A stretch of DNA of 64,000 nt from Hyperoplus lanceolatus (lineage: Eukaryota; Chordata; Actinopteri; Uranoscopiformes; Ammodytidae). The stretch lies in contig CM049410.1 in the NCBI GenBank assembly GCA_026929865.2, positions 22,544,501 to 22,608,500 on the forward strand, written 5' to 3'. The position numbers were made by a program, and so were the translations under genes. The notes under the pieces are model-generated. The model saw only the letters and a program-made list of their open reading frames with translations, searched no databases and was not told the DNA's origin. Shown here piece after piece: positions 1-14,166 of the stretch (position 1 is its first letter; each line of letters starts with the position of its first letter).

Positions 1-869
1 TATGTTATTATGTTTGGATCCATTGCAGGGGTCCTAATCTCTGAGGACTCCTGCCGAGTGACCATTTGTAGCCAACAAATTCAAACAATGAGTTTTTCTT
101 TAAATGTTTTAAATCTACAAATGAAAAAATAAAGAGAGCTATAGACATTTAACTGGTAGAGGTGATCTTGCAATATGTGTCCAATCAGTAACCGATTAGC
201 AGTATATTTTTTATTTTCTCATGGTTTGATCCTCTGGAAGATCAAATATGTGATACAGATTTTTTTAGAGCACAGCTTATCTTTAGACCTTATCTTTAGT
301 TAAACAATTATGAAATATCAAGAAATTGTTGCACCTTTTTCTTAATTTATGTTTTTATTTATTGGTCAAGGCTGTTTTACCTGTGCTGGAATTGGACCTA
401 TACTGAGCCGAAAACAGTGCAGTTCTCTACATAAATGAAAACTAAAAATGGAGTCAATATTGAATACCAAAATCTTGTTTGCTAAAAAACTGTAATCAAG
501 AGAATAAGAACTAGGTGGCGACCTGTTTAAAATGATATTCAATCTGTATCGTTATGGACATAAATTCTTCAACCCATGCATCACTTGAATATATTCCTCT
601 ATAATAATTGTGACCAACTCAGAAAATGGAAAAACTGAAACAGCTGCAATTGTAACCATATACAACCACTTGCTTTTTGTGGATTTGTGGATTTGATATT
701 ATAAAGGGGGCATAACAATTTGTGGAGAGTGGGGGAAAGAGAGAGAGAGAGAGAGAGAAAGATAGAGAGGCAGCTTCTTGAGTAAGAAATCTTTTCACAC
801 TATCATAAATCACGGAGTGGCTCACATGCATCTTCTGCCTTTACACCTAGAGACCCCATGCACGACTCA

Positions 870-918
<49 letters not shown>

Positions 919-1062
919 ACCAGACACACACCTCTCCCTCCAAAACAAGAAAACTTATTTTTTGAATGACGGAGAGAGATAGCATGGTGAGGCGCCCTTT
1001 TCTTCCCCTTGTCTGTTACCTATTGTGAAGCATCTGTCGTCAGCTACCATCTCACTCACTCA

Positions 1063-1110
<48 letters not shown>
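870..1110. repeat. Two CA tracts
   Basis: CA repeats lie at 870-916 and about 1070-1105, each short, with a GA stretch just before at 737-760. Confidence 0.9.
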
Positions 1111-1112
<2 letters not shown>

Positions 1113-3128
1113 CCGGATGCCTCTGTGAGTTCGAGAGAGACCACGGTCACACAACAGATAATTAATGGCATGTCGAGCGACTGAGCGCGTGAGATGGGGA
1201 CGCTTTGGGGAACACACACATCCCAGCAGACCTTACCTGCTCTCTCTTGGCGCCTCTCTCTGCGTGTTGTCTTGTTTTTTTCTGGATGTAATCTGTTTTG
1301 GACACGGACGGACACCTCGGCCGTACAGAAGACCAACGAAGCTCTTCTTGGAAGATTTTGGATTTCCACCGATGGGGAGTGCGTAATTACGCAGTCGGTC
1401 CGACAGTTTGTTTCTTTGTATTGAAGTCTAAAACAACATCTATCCTATTTTTCACTGGTTTAAACCCCACGGTTGGCTTCTATGGTGCATTCAAAACGCC
1501 TCTGCAAAATAACGTAAAGGAGACGTCAAGCGTGTTCATACTCGGGTTGGGAAAAGCCATCCATCTTGAGTCGATTCCTCCATAAATCACCAACAATCAA
1601 AAGCTACCTACAGCACACAAGCTGACGGGGACTGCTCGGTCTGGGGTTCGCGTTGCTACTTCACCCTAAAAAACACACCGCGTGCGCGTGCTCGCCCCCT
1701 CTGCCTGTGCTGCAAAATTCCCGGTATAGCTGGCGCGTTTCTTTTCTTGAAGACTTATCCTAGACTATCCACCGACACGAGAGAAGCTGCTCAAGTCCTG
1801 TTTGAGCTTCGCCGGGCCAACAGCAGCCTATCCTGAGCGAAGCTCCAAAATAAATCGCTTTGCTTGTGGCTTGCGAGTGACGCCGTATTCCCTGGGCTCT
1901 CCTCCCCATGCAGTCTCAATCTCTCTGCTCTCTCTTCTGGATCCTCTTCTCTCTCAGTTCACCGACATGACCATTCAGTCTGTTCTTCCTATCACCAAAA
2001 CACCAACTGTTGTTTTATTCAGCTAGTAGCCGTTAGCTGTAGGTGCTGACATAAAACCATTACGGACCAAAACATCTAGAATTTTCTCTTAAATGTTTGA
2101 ACGTTCCTCTCATTCCAATATTTATATTGCCTCATTGCTAATCAGAGGAACACCGAGGACTATCTATCACAGCTAACCTGGACGTGTCTCCCTACACACT
2201 CATCTCGGTCCACTGGCTCGTTCGTTCTTTTGCTGCAGCGGGACAGGCAGATTGACACGGTGAACTGTTCCTGAACCGGGCCCCGGACTGACAGCTCGAC
2301 AGGCCGCAAGAGCGCAGGGATCTGGGGGAGAGAGGTGGGGGGGGGTACTGGTTCTAGTTCCTGTCCAATAGGGGAGCCAGGGGGTGAGCGAGCTGCAGCG
2401 TGACCCGGCTGTCCGTCCCGGGCTGCGCCAGGGCCAGATGTTGGTTATTACATGGAGTCAAACTGAGAGTGATCAGAGCAGAGGAAGACGAGCAAGAAGC
2501 AGACATTCCGCTGTGATTTGACCCGCGCGTGCACACAGGGATAGCCGCTTCTTTACACATTTAGTGGTAGAACATGTTAGCCTGTCCTGTTGTTGGCCAA
2601 TTACAGTCAAAACCATGTCCATTGTTCGTGTGTGGTAAATCAATGTTCAAAAGCAAACGAGCGGTAACGTAACCAAATAGGAAACAACTTGCAGTATAGG
2701 CCTATAGGCTATTTGCCTAATACATACAATGGACGTAGGCTAACCCTTCCATATATGAACATACACTTACCTATAGCCTTTTACTATTTTGCTGCTAGCT
2801 AGACATACAAATTCTCACGTAACACAACATGGGGGGGGGGAATTAGACGCCCTTCTTAGGAGAGTCATATTTTGACAAATAATATTTTAGAATGCATCTT
2901 GTCGTCTTACGATGGAGCGATGGGATATTGGCATGGTTCTATTTTGATTATTTGTGGATAATTCAAGCGGTACAGTCCTGGTGGTATTGCCCATTATTCA
3001 GGGATACAACGTAGACATTAAATTAATCACAAGTGGAAGCACTGGGCTTCCCTCTCGCTCTCTCTCCCACTCGGTGTATAGGCCTATTTGTGTTATCTAC
3101 CCACGCGCACAGGCATGCACTCACTGCG

Positions 3129-3317
<189 letters not shown>

Positions 3318-3781
3318 AAGGAGAGAGAGAGATAAAGCAAAGAAGAGGACGAAGACAGAGAAAGAGAGAAGTTCAATTACATGAGAGTAAAGTGGATCTT
3401 TTTTTCCCCGGTCCCCTCTCTGATAAAAAGAGAGTGCGCGGTGCGGGGAAAAGGGCTGGTATGTGTGGACGCTCCTCGCTGTCTCTTATCGCTCTGGTGC
3501 ATGCTGTTCTCTGGCCCGGGTAAAGGCAGGCAGGCAGAGGAAGAAAGAGCAGCTCCCCGGGCTCTGGAAAGGCTTTCGGCCGCTCATTTTTCACGCGCTT
3601 GGAATCACTGCCAGACCATTATGAATTAGTGCGGAGCTTTTCTTATTGATTCAACTCTGAACGAGTAATCAACTCCGCGCGAGGAACATAGTCCCGGAAG
3701 TATTCTACCTGCATGGCGCATGGAGCAAAGAATGGATATCTGACGGCAGCTATTCAAGAGATAAGGCGAAACAACAAGCAG

Positions 3782-3884
<103 letters not shown>

Positions 3885-5982
3885 TGTTGGATAATCATTT
3901 AGTTCTATCGTATTAAATCATGCATTCCGTTTTTAAAACTATCCGCCTCGTTAGGGCTGATTTAAAGCCATGTTAACGTGTTTTGTTAACATTACTTTCC
4001 ACACACTTAAATCTTTAGCTCGTTAAAGCCCAGCGGCAGCAGATTTATGAGAGCGAGCGCTCCCTCTGATTTATGTCTGACTGTGTTTGAAGAACCCAGC
4101 TCCATTCACATTTTCCACTGCTTTTCATTGCTCCCATAGTTTCTGCTTTAGAAATGTAAACGTTGTTGTACCTTAAACCCATATTATCCAATATGTGTAA
4201 AACTGTTGCCTAATTTAGTTTTTCCCCTGCAGCGTTTTTTCTTAAAAAAATTAGATCGGATTACAATGACAGGCACAACTCCTATGGATCTTGAAAACCT
4301 ACGGTCGCTGGATTTTCCTTTAAATGTATCTTTGAAAAGCGCATTTCTGGATGACTGGAATATACGTAACACAGTGGACACAAGAAACATCTTGTTAAAA
4401 TTGTAATTCATCTCATACGCGATATTTCATCGTTCTTTCTACAGAGTGGCCTATAGACCTATTTAATCTGATTGTTGCTTTATTTGTGTCTGTGATGCAG
4501 TCCAGAGAAGTGCCCTGATTTTCTTTTATGTGTTTGAAAAACATAGGTGACGCTGGTAGAAATCTAAATACAAATACTCTTGTGATGTGTTTAATGAGAT
4601 GGTCTGTTGTAATAGCGAGTTGAAATTGCAATTTTTTAAAATCGAGATATTTTTTTCTATTTTTCCATTTACCGGAGATGCTGCTTGGCGCATTGAGAAT
4701 CTTGTTGCGTGGGACAAGAACAGAGAGGAAGACAATATGGCTGCCAGTCCCCAGTCGTGAGTGGGAAGACTTGAGGCGACTTGAATTGAGTCTTGTCCGC
4801 GTGCCGGCTCGCTTTCATGCCGGTTTTTGTCAGACGCGTGGGTCTGCACCGACCTTGTCTTTGACCATATATATGCAATAAAAGGATGCTTCGATCATCA
4901 ATACGCACCAGAAATGTCCATTTGTTAAGTATGTCAGCCATCGAGAGCGGTACAGCGCCAGGGAGCTTCTGCTGAATGTTCTTCACATTAAAAAGCGGTT
5001 ACATCGGCAGCAAACAATAGGCCAGATATATTTTGACGAGGGCTCTGCCCATACGCAAACACACAATGCGCAATTTAAAGTAGGCCTACAGCGAAGTGCA
5101 ATTCGTAAAAAAAATATAATAATAAGAAAAACTCTAATAATGTAGCAGGCTAGGCTATTCGTCCAATGAAAAGCCCTTCAGCCATAGGTTCACACAGTTC
5201 CAGCTTCAACAAAATGCTACAATCAAATAGATGGGGCAAATGCAAGAGACTGTATTACCTAAAAACAAGGATGGTAAGACCTAAAGCTCCCTCTGTCATT
5301 CTCCTGGAGCTCACAATGAGCTACAATGCTGCTATTGGAGCTGGTGGCTCAATGCAGGCTTCGGTGTTAAACATTAGTGTTACTGCTGTCACAACAGGCT
5401 AGAGCGCAGTGACACATTAACAGCGTCTATCTGCGCGTTTCACAGTGTGCTGGCAAACATGCACATTTGCATTAGAACTAATAGTGCAGCAGTGAGCAGA
5501 AGTGGAGCCTATTTAGTGGGACGGTGGTGAATGCAGAGAGGCCTCACAGGAGTAGAGCGGAGCAGTAGTAGCAGATATAATGGATGGCAGGCCGGGAGTG
5601 ATATCATTTCTCAACACCATTTCAAATATTTGAACTATTTCAGCTGGGTTTGATCTGGGAACTATCTTGCCAGACAAAACACACTTAACAGTGGACACAT
5701 GCCCTGGGATAAGATAAGATAAACCGAGCGCTCACTGCCGTCGCGTTCCATGCAGCGTGTGTCACGTGGTGTGGGACTATACTTTAAAACGTAGCAGCAG
5801 TGTGAGGGACTATAGTGTTCTGATTAATTTTTAACGTCAAAGTGTGCGTCCTATAGGCCTACGTTCTCCCTCCGCGCACACATGTAGGGCCGTGCTCACT
5901 CACAAATCCTCTATGCTGTGTGTCTGTCAGCATGCAGGCACCCTGGATTGCTTTGGAAAATGATTTTTTAAAAGCTTCCCTG

Positions 5983-5983
<1 letters not shown>

Positions 5984-6069
<86 letters not shown>
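5984..6069. repeat. CA microsatellite, 86 bp
   Basis: An uninterrupted CA run. Confidence 0.97.
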
Positions 6070-6071
<2 letters not shown>

Positions 6072-7050
6072 TATGGGGCGGAGATGCACGGGCAAAATAT
6101 TTAAATATATATGAAAAAAAGAGGAAATAAATCCAGCCCTCCCCCCTTAGCCGCCTCTCTCTCCCCGTCCAGGAAAATGAGGCGGGATATTGTTTGTGAC
6201 ACGGCGGCGGACAGCGGGAAGACGTGTGTTGGAAAGGCGCTGCCTCTTTGCTGCTGGTGCCATTACCGTGTGATGGGAAGCCGCGGAGCCTCGCTAATGT
6301 GGTTACACTAAGGTTTACACTGGTAGGGAAGGCTGGGGGGGGGGGGGGGTTCACGGAAGAGCTCAGACTAGCAAATGTGATTGGAGTGATTCCGGTGGCA
6401 CCATCCATCTATCCATCCGTTCCTGCAGCCGTATGAGTTGCATCGCATTAGTTAATATCTCTGTAATACACACTAAACACACACGTTATTATTTTTATAG
6501 TAATTATTTGCCAATTATGATTATGTAGCCTATATAACAGTTTCCTTGCAAACTAATACTGTGTGTATGTAATAAAATGATTTGATGCTGCCTCAACTTT
6601 TTGCACTTTGCATATATTACCAACTGGCTTCGGAGCCAAACAACACCTCACAAGCGTCATCTAACTACACTGTTATGAGTTATGAGGTTAGTTAGCCGAT
6701 TAAATGACGTTCTACTCCTCAACCCTTGCACCCAGATTGTTCTTTGGCATTGGAAACGATTAAAAAAAAACGGTACTACAACACAGCCATCTCACAAATT
6801 CTCATTTGGCCGTTGCATTTGATTTCCCGTATAGCCAGCCACGGGGAGAGTGTAAATAAGAACCGAATATTGCGATCAAACATTATGTGAACATGGAACC
6901 CTCCCATCATTCCCCGGATGTTATTTCCCTCGCCACGTCTAAAGAAAAGAAGAAGAAGGTCTTATTCGCCGTGAAGGGTTTGAGCAAAGGCAGAGACACT
7001 GAGTGCTGACATGAATAATGGCGCCTAGTTCCATTCCAGAAGGTATCCAA

Positions 7051-7152
<102 letters not shown>

Positions 7153-7529
7153 TGCATGGAAAAGACGGAAAAACAACTTCTAAAAAATGAACTCAGAGTC
7201 GCGTGTAAGAGTCTGGCTTATGTAAAGTTATCTGGACTAAATAGAAACACCTCTAGTCCAGTCTGAATCAAATGCAGCAGCAGCATGACGTATACGACAA
7301 TATGAAGGTAATGTTGGTGACATGAATGAAGACTATATGAGTTCCAAAGCCACTTTGATTCTCCTTTGGATAACTCACACTAATGCAGAACGCATATTTC
7401 ACCAAGTATTTCACCTCATAACCAAGGGCTATTGGTCTCATTGTGCTTGAGGCCCATGGACTCAAACAGGCGTCATTTAGATCTTCAGCTTGGTTCCTCA
7501 CTTGGATTCACTAACACACCTCCTGGCTA

Positions 7530-7747
7530 GATAGATGAGATTTCCCTGGCCCGGCGGCGCCTTTTGATGAGATTTGGTGGCGGCGCAAGGCCTGCCCCGG
7601 TGTGCCAAATTTAAACAAATCTCCCGTTAATTGGTTCTCCGCAGTAATTCAAGACCCGCAGCTATACAGCCAGCCAGCACACTGTCACACACTGAGCGAG
7701 AAAAAAGAGAACCAGCCCAAGTAATAATCAAGACTGTGAGAGTGAAG

Positions 7748-7838
<91 letters not shown>

Positions 7839-8110
7839 CATGAAGGCAAAGGCAGGCAAGATACAGAGGAGGGCAGTGGAAACACAGCCCCGGAACAGAG
7901 CGTGGGGCAGGCGGCGGCCGTGGCGACATCTCCTCCTCTGCTTCCGGTCACGGTGTACAGTCGGTTCCATCGACCGTCATTTTTCCCCTCGCGCCGTCTT
8001 CCTCTCAAAGCGGAGGAAAGCATGATTTATCACGGCCAGAGCCATAAACAACAGCACTCCCTCAACAAACGCACAATGGCAGCCTCGGCCGCACGCTGAC
8101 ACCCTGCCTC
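7530..8110. promoter_or_regulatory. Repeat-flanked, conserved-looking non-coding blocks
   Basis: Two blocks, 7535-7680 and 7900-8110, are GC-mixed and free of simple repeats on either side of the TG tract at 7750-7836. The second contains TGATTTATCAC (a MEIS/HOX-like composite) and CCATAAA. Such composition is typical of Hox cis-regulatory DNA. Conservation was not tested. Confidence 0.3.
7750..7836. repeat. TG microsatellite, 87 bp
   Basis: An uninterrupted TG run between two conserved-looking blocks. Confidence 0.97.
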
Positions 8111-8973
8111 ACTATAAATCAAGACAAGGAGCGAGCTGGGGAAAAGAGAAGAGAGAGAGAGGGGAGAGAGAGAGATGGACAGAGGAGCAGGCAGATAGAG
8201 AGATGTATAGAGGCAGACAGGAGCTGATGGGAGAAAGATGGAGGAGAATATCCAAGTGCTTCCTAAAGTCTAAACAGCCATCGGCTAACATTGCATTGCA
8301 TCGCTCTCCCTCTCTCCCGTTTTTTTTTTTTTTTTTTTGCAGCGCTCCTCCAACCCATAAACAATGGCTGATGATGATGGGTGGGGGGTGATGTGTAAAC
8401 AACACGACAGCAACATGCAGGAGATGAGAAAACGCGGCGTAAAGATGGGTATTTCGGGGGGCATATTTACCACGCTGTTTCAAATCGCCTATGATTCAGG
8501 GAGAGAGGGATGCGGGGCGAAGGCGGCGCAGATGATGAGGAAGAAGAAGTGTGCTTTCCCCCCATGCAGTCCCCTTCCTTCCGCAATACTCACGGTGTCC
8601 ACAGCGACCCGCAAGACGCACGCCCGTCCAAATTTGTTTTATTGCAGCCTCCTACTCTCTTTTCTCTCTCTCTCTCTCTCCCCCTCTATCTATCTCTCTC
8701 TCCGTTGGCGTTTCTCGGTGTCTCCTCTTCTCCCCCTCTCTCTCTCCTCTTCTCTCTCTCTCTCCCCCTCTCTCCGCTGCTATAGGGGGCTTGTATTTCG
8801 TTCTTCCTTTTTTTTTTTTTTTTTTTTGATAGGACAGTTGAATTTTCCGACTTCAGACACACACTGGCGGCTGGAGCAGCAACACCATGTCTTACCGATA
8901 TATTCCTGACGAATACATATCTATTCTGCAACCTCTGCATTAATTATTTAATGAATCACGTGGCGTGTTGGAC

Positions 8974-9028
8974 GGGGGCGGGGGGTGTGTGGGGTGGGGG
9001 GGTGGTGTGTGTGTGTGTGTGTGTGTGT
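8974..9028 (+). repeat. G-run block (potential G-quadruplex) and TG tract
   Basis: Four G runs of 4-7 bases with 1-5 base spacers at 8974-9002 fit a G-quadruplex pattern, followed by a short TG tract. Confidence 0.75.
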
Positions 9029-9949
9029 GGGGGGGGTGCATTCGGACCGGTGCATGTGCCTATGTGGTGTGGGATGCAGTTTAAATTTTTTAAAATGTTA
9101 AACACATGAAGTAGCCTACGGGATCACATGTGTTCACCTTTCAGCCCTTTTCAGTGGGAGGCAACGAGTGCTCCGAGTGAGTGTATGAGATGTGTATAAG
9201 TATAGGCCTGTGACACAGAGAGAGCGAGAGAGAGAGCGATAAAAGATGATTGTCACCGACTATGTTCGTTTTAAAAAATGACTGCACGCCTCCGACTCTT
9301 TCTTCGTTATTCCTCACTGTCACCTCTCCGTGGGTCGGCCGTTACTCGGCAGAACAAGGGGAAATCCTTCTATTGCCTGCTCTTATATCTCAATGGATCC
9401 GTTTTCCAGCTATTGGAAATATTCCATGATAAAGAACGGGGGAGTATTTGACCTGACTGCTGCTGTGTGCATCACCACAGTGTTTATTTCAAACTCTCAG
9501 TGTCAATCTTAGCGTGTCCTAAATATTTAAAGCACACACCCATAGACTAAAGCCAACTCTGACATTATAGAAACAATTCACGCCTAATGGTGTGTTTTAT
9601 AATTAGCTTTTGTACACATCTATGTTCTGCCTTCAATATGTGAGACTGTGGCTGCTGGGGAAAGAGGAACATGATTCTCCCTTTTTTTCCTCACCTCTGT
9701 AATATGAAGAGTATATGATAGCAGCATGACATATCTCATTTGGACTTTATTGTCTAAATGGGTGACTTGTTTCATTAACAAGTTTAGTGCTAATGCGTTT
9801 AGAAAGAACGAGACATTTTTACTTTAGCTTGGTCAGATTAATGTACAGGTAGGTTGCATGCTGAACCGAGCAGTTATAGACAAAGAGATTTATTAGATAC
9901 CGAGGAGGGCTGAGAGAAAGACGGACAAACAACGGACAGACAAACCCCC

Positions 9950-10125
9950 CTTGCAGCGAGGCCGTTCATGGGAAGCAACAATGGGACGTTCCAATCCCTT
10001 TGTCGGCGCCGGGCTCCCGGTTCCATGGCTCGAGCCGCTGTCTCACGCAGAACAATGGAGCCGCAGCGCTCAACTAGCTGCTGAGGAGCGAAACAAGAAA
10101 GACTTCAAGGTCAAACAATGGGCCC
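9950..10125. promoter_or_regulatory. Candidate enhancer with three identical SOX motifs
   Basis: AACAATGG occurs exactly three times, at 9977-9984, 10051-10058 and 10114-10121, all on the plus strand. The third overlaps the end of a TCAAGGTCA orphan-receptor-type half-site. The stretch is GC-mixed and free of simple repeats, unlike its flanks. It lies in the hoxb4a to hoxb3a interval, where vertebrate hindbrain enhancers of Hoxb3/Hoxb4 are known. Enhancer status is inferred. Confidence 0.4.
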
Positions 10126-10529
10126 CAAGCAGTCTCCTCACTGACCCTCCATCTCCACCTATATCTAGGCCATACATGAAAAATACACGAGTGACCATTA
10201 GCGTACAATAACTAAACCCATATTGGTTTATTTTGTTCAGTCTATTTGAAGCAATTGGGGAATTGTGAAGCAGTGAAAAATAAAAGACGTTTAGCCATAT
10301 ATATATATCAAATGCATATGGCCACAACTAGTGCTGAGATCAGAACAGGCATTTAAGTTTTAAACACATAGGCCTATATAACCTACACAATTACAAAAGC
10401 ATAACAGCACAAAGAAAAACATATAGCCTATAGTTTGTTTGTTGTTGATTTTTTTCTGTTCGGTTTGGGTGTAGGCTACTCAAAGCGCAAAGATAGAGAG
10501 TCCTTTAAAACTATTCCGTTCCCCAAGAT

Positions 10530-10680
10530 TTTACCCGCCACAACAAGATGGAAATCAAACATTTGCACTGGTGATGATGGCGTCTGTAATGACGGCCATA
10601 AATTACAGCGATCACAGTGTGAAACAACAGCTAAGATAAGTAGCAGCGGAGACCTGCGCGTGATTTGACAACACGAGTGC
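10530..10680. promoter_or_regulatory. Candidate regulatory block with Cdx/Hox-like words
   Basis: The block carries GGCCATAAATTAC and neighbouring GATA-like and TGATTT words in a stretch without simple repeats. No ORF in it resembles a protein. Regulatory role is inferred from motifs and context. Confidence 0.25.
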
Positions 10681-11334
10681 AATACGAGGCAGGCTCTGTA
10701 AACTTGGCACAGCCGCACGCACACATTACGCACACGCGCAATGTTCAATAGCCTAAACATCCGAATTATGACAGTCGTCCAGGAAGACATATTCAAATAC
10801 AGCTATGTATTGTGTAACCCTCCAGCCAAACCAATACAGTCATGCATTTCAGTGAAAGCAGACGCCGCCACAGCTCAAGTCTGACAACAGAACACACAAA
10901 GGAATGTCTCCTTGATCCGCTGCACTTGCTTTTCAATAGTTTAATATTGCAATGTGTTTATAAAAGCATTTGCAGCCTTATAAATAAAATCCTACTTTTA
11001 CAGAAAAATTACAAGACAACATTGTGCAAACACTTTATGAGTCAAAAACGGCTCGAGGGGCTATATAAAAACCGTAATTTTGACACGCGCAGAATAAATT
11101 GCTCCTAAATAAAGCCAGTATAAGTCAAGTGATTTTGGAGTTCTTTGGGATCTTGGGGGTCTGTCGGTCCATGATGGATTAAGACAGGTAGATTCTTCTT
11201 CGTCGTTAATGATTAACTAGGCTTTGAATAAAAAGGGAGAAACTGAAAATGTTTCTTTGTTCAAATGTAGAATGGCCGCAATATTAAAGTGTCTTAGAAG
11301 TGATTACGTGGTTAGCTATTACAAGAAAAGTTCT

Positions 11335-11335
11335 A

Positions 11336-11421
<86 letters not shown>
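11335..11421. repeat. TTA microsatellite, 87 bp
   Basis: An uninterrupted ATT/TTA run. Confidence 0.97.
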
Positions 11422-13281
11422 GGCGGTAGAGGGAGGAAGATAGCAAAAGGGTAAAACAGTAAGTAAAACAGTAAGAGAGACAGACAGAGAGGGATTGATT
11501 TACCAAGCCCCAACATCTCGCCTTTACTGCGGATCGTAAATCTGTCTCAGGACTGCAGCAGACTCACAACCGGATTTTGAAATATATTCTTCTGCTGCGC
11601 AAGACGTGAGGTCTCCCCCTGTGAGCCGGGGATTGCACCAGAGACATTCCCGGCCGTGTGGCCCGGGCCGATAGAAGAATCATAACCCGTGTGCTTTAAT
11701 ATTGTGTCTTTTTTTAATGACGCTTAAAGACCAATTGGATTAAATAATTAACTCATCTGCAAGCAATAACAACTGTTATTTTTTTATTAAGAAGGAAACA
11801 GTATTGATATTCCAAAGTATTCTTTAAAGATGTAGCAGTGTATTTTAAACAGCTGTTGTCAGACATGACAGGATCAATGCATTTAGAGCAATGTTAAAAC
11901 GGCTTCGCCATTGTTACGTTCATGAAGCCTGGTTGAGAGCGTGCTGCTGACTTACAATATAGATTCATTACACTTTCACATTTATATGTTTTGTTCTTTA
12001 AATGAAGTGTTTTTTTCTCTCACATCCAGCAGGGTAACAACGTGAACCGGCTTCTGGATGTAACACAGATCAGCAACGTTCAAGTGCTTTTAGATTATGG
12101 TTGATGTGCACTGTGTTGACTGATATGTGATTAGTAAAACTGGTCGGTAAAGCTCTTATATGGGGACATGCTACAATAAACATTTTGAAACAAACTCTTA
12201 ATTTGCAATTTCATCATATTCATTTTATACAAAGGACGATATGGTTAGCCGAAGCAGAATTATTGCAAACTGACTATTTTTCAACTTCGTTTTGGCTCAT
12301 ATGTGAAGGCTTATTATAAATCAAAACGCACTGGTGGAATAAATGATTATCCTATTTTGTTATTTTTATTGCATCTACTTTTCGAAATATTTTCACAACA
12401 TAACCTGTAATATAGGATCACTTGAATAACTGTAGACTAATGTGAGAGGCGGGATCTTCTAATGTTGTATTATTGTGCTTATAAGATCAAACAGCCGTTA
12501 GATATCGGGGTTTGTTTAATACTTTAGTATGAATAAGCGTGTGTAGCTACTTGCCTAATGCTCCGCCATAAGTCACACAGGCCACAGAAGCCTATTTATC
12601 ACTCCCAGAGATCGGATATGAGCGCTGCTGTAACACTGTCACACCGGAGGCCTGCCTGTCTCCATTCACCAACATGCAGCATCACCGACACCAGCTCTGA
12701 CAAACGCAGGGCTACCTTTACAGTATAACGGAAACGAAATACAAATGTTACAAATTGATATAGGCCACAGCCTTTCAGCCATCAAACATGCATTATATTA
12801 TTCATTAATCAGTGATACAATCTTAGAATGCTTATGGGTTGCCAGGTTTTGACCCACGTGCAGATCTTATGACGGCTAAAATAAAAATAAAAAAATAAAA
12901 ATAAAAATAATAATAATAATAATAATAATAATAAGAGGTAATTGTACCAGCTCTTATGACGTATAACACCCAGAGTTAAGGCCCTGATCGGGAATCAAAG
13001 AGTCACTTGAAGAATCTGCTAACGTATTGTTAATTAACGTAGGCTACTGGAAGCATTGCTGACAAATCATAATGGTGAGATTTGCCAGTAGCCTGCACTT
13101 AATGAATGTTTTAAAAACTGCTGTTGATTCAATAATTTACTAACGTTATACTCCAAAACAGCCTCATTGCCACAGCATTATCAGTCTGGCCTATGAAAAG
13201 AACTGCTGCAACTTGGCAACCATTATTTGGCTCCTTCCTTTGTAATACTTAATACACGTCTACTTTTAAATGGCTCGCACA

Positions 13282-13283
<2 letters not shown>

Positions 13284-13358
<75 letters not shown>
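13284..13358. repeat. Compound CT/CA microsatellite
   Basis: A CT run passes directly into a CA run. Confidence 0.95.
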
Positions 13359-13359
<1 letters not shown>

Positions 13360-13556
13360 ACACAGAGCCGGTGTAGTAAAGGCCTGGCAGCCATATATCT
13401 CTCGTGACGACCTCCTCCTGCAGCCCGCGCGCCTTGCACCGTGACCTCCTCGACTCCTCGCGCTCTCCACAATAATAAATGTCTCGGCCAAACGCGGCTG
13501 CAGCGAGCGCAAAGGAAAGGAAAAGAAAAAAAAACGCTCTGGCGATTTGTCTGGCA

Positions 13557-13624
13557 ATTAGCAAACCGCCGCGAGACTCCGCGGGCCAGCGAGAGAGGGA
13601 GAGAGGGAGAGGGGGAGAGAGAGT

Positions 13625-13662
<38 letters not shown>

Positions 13663-13823
13663 AAGAGAGAGAAGTTGGTGTAACTTGTTTTGTGTGTGAG
13701 AGCGGTATCGATGATCATTTTAGCAAATTAGCAAAGCGCCGTGAGACTCCGCGGCTCAGTGAGAGGGGGAGAGGAGGAGAGAGAGAGAGAGAGAAGTTGG
13801 TGTAACTTTTTTTGTGTGTGTGA
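13557..13823. repeat. Diverged tandem duplication, period 170 bp
   Basis: ATTAGCAAACCGCCGCGAGA at 13557 recurs as ATTAGCAAAGCGCCGTGAGA at 13727. Each is followed by a GA-rich stretch and GAAGTTGGTGTAACTT. The first copy holds an extra GA/TG block. Confidence 0.75.
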
Positions 13824-14166
13824 TCATGTGTGTGTGTATGTGCATGTGTGTATGTTTTTGTGTGCGTGGTTTTGTGTGTGTGCAAGCTTGTCTGTGCATG
13901 TGCTTGCGTGTGTTTGTGTGTCTGTGTGTGTGTGTGTGTGCGTGTGTGTGTTTGATGTGAACCCTTACAGCCTGCAGTTTCCTGTGTAAAGCTGAAACAT
14001 CAGCTCCATCAGCTGGTCCTAACATCTCAGCTGACAGCCCTCACTGTAATACAGGCAGACTCCAAGTCAGCTCACATATCCCTGCCTGACCCTCCTGACT
14101 GTGTACAGGACATGCAGTTATTTCAGTGCTAATCCCACCCAGATTACATAAACAAATCCTCACATA

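Noticed and set aside
8364..8909. 181-codon plus-strand frame
   Set aside because: Its second half is CT-repeat translation (Ser-Leu runs) and poly-T (Phe). The first half has no domain and crosses a likely regulatory block.
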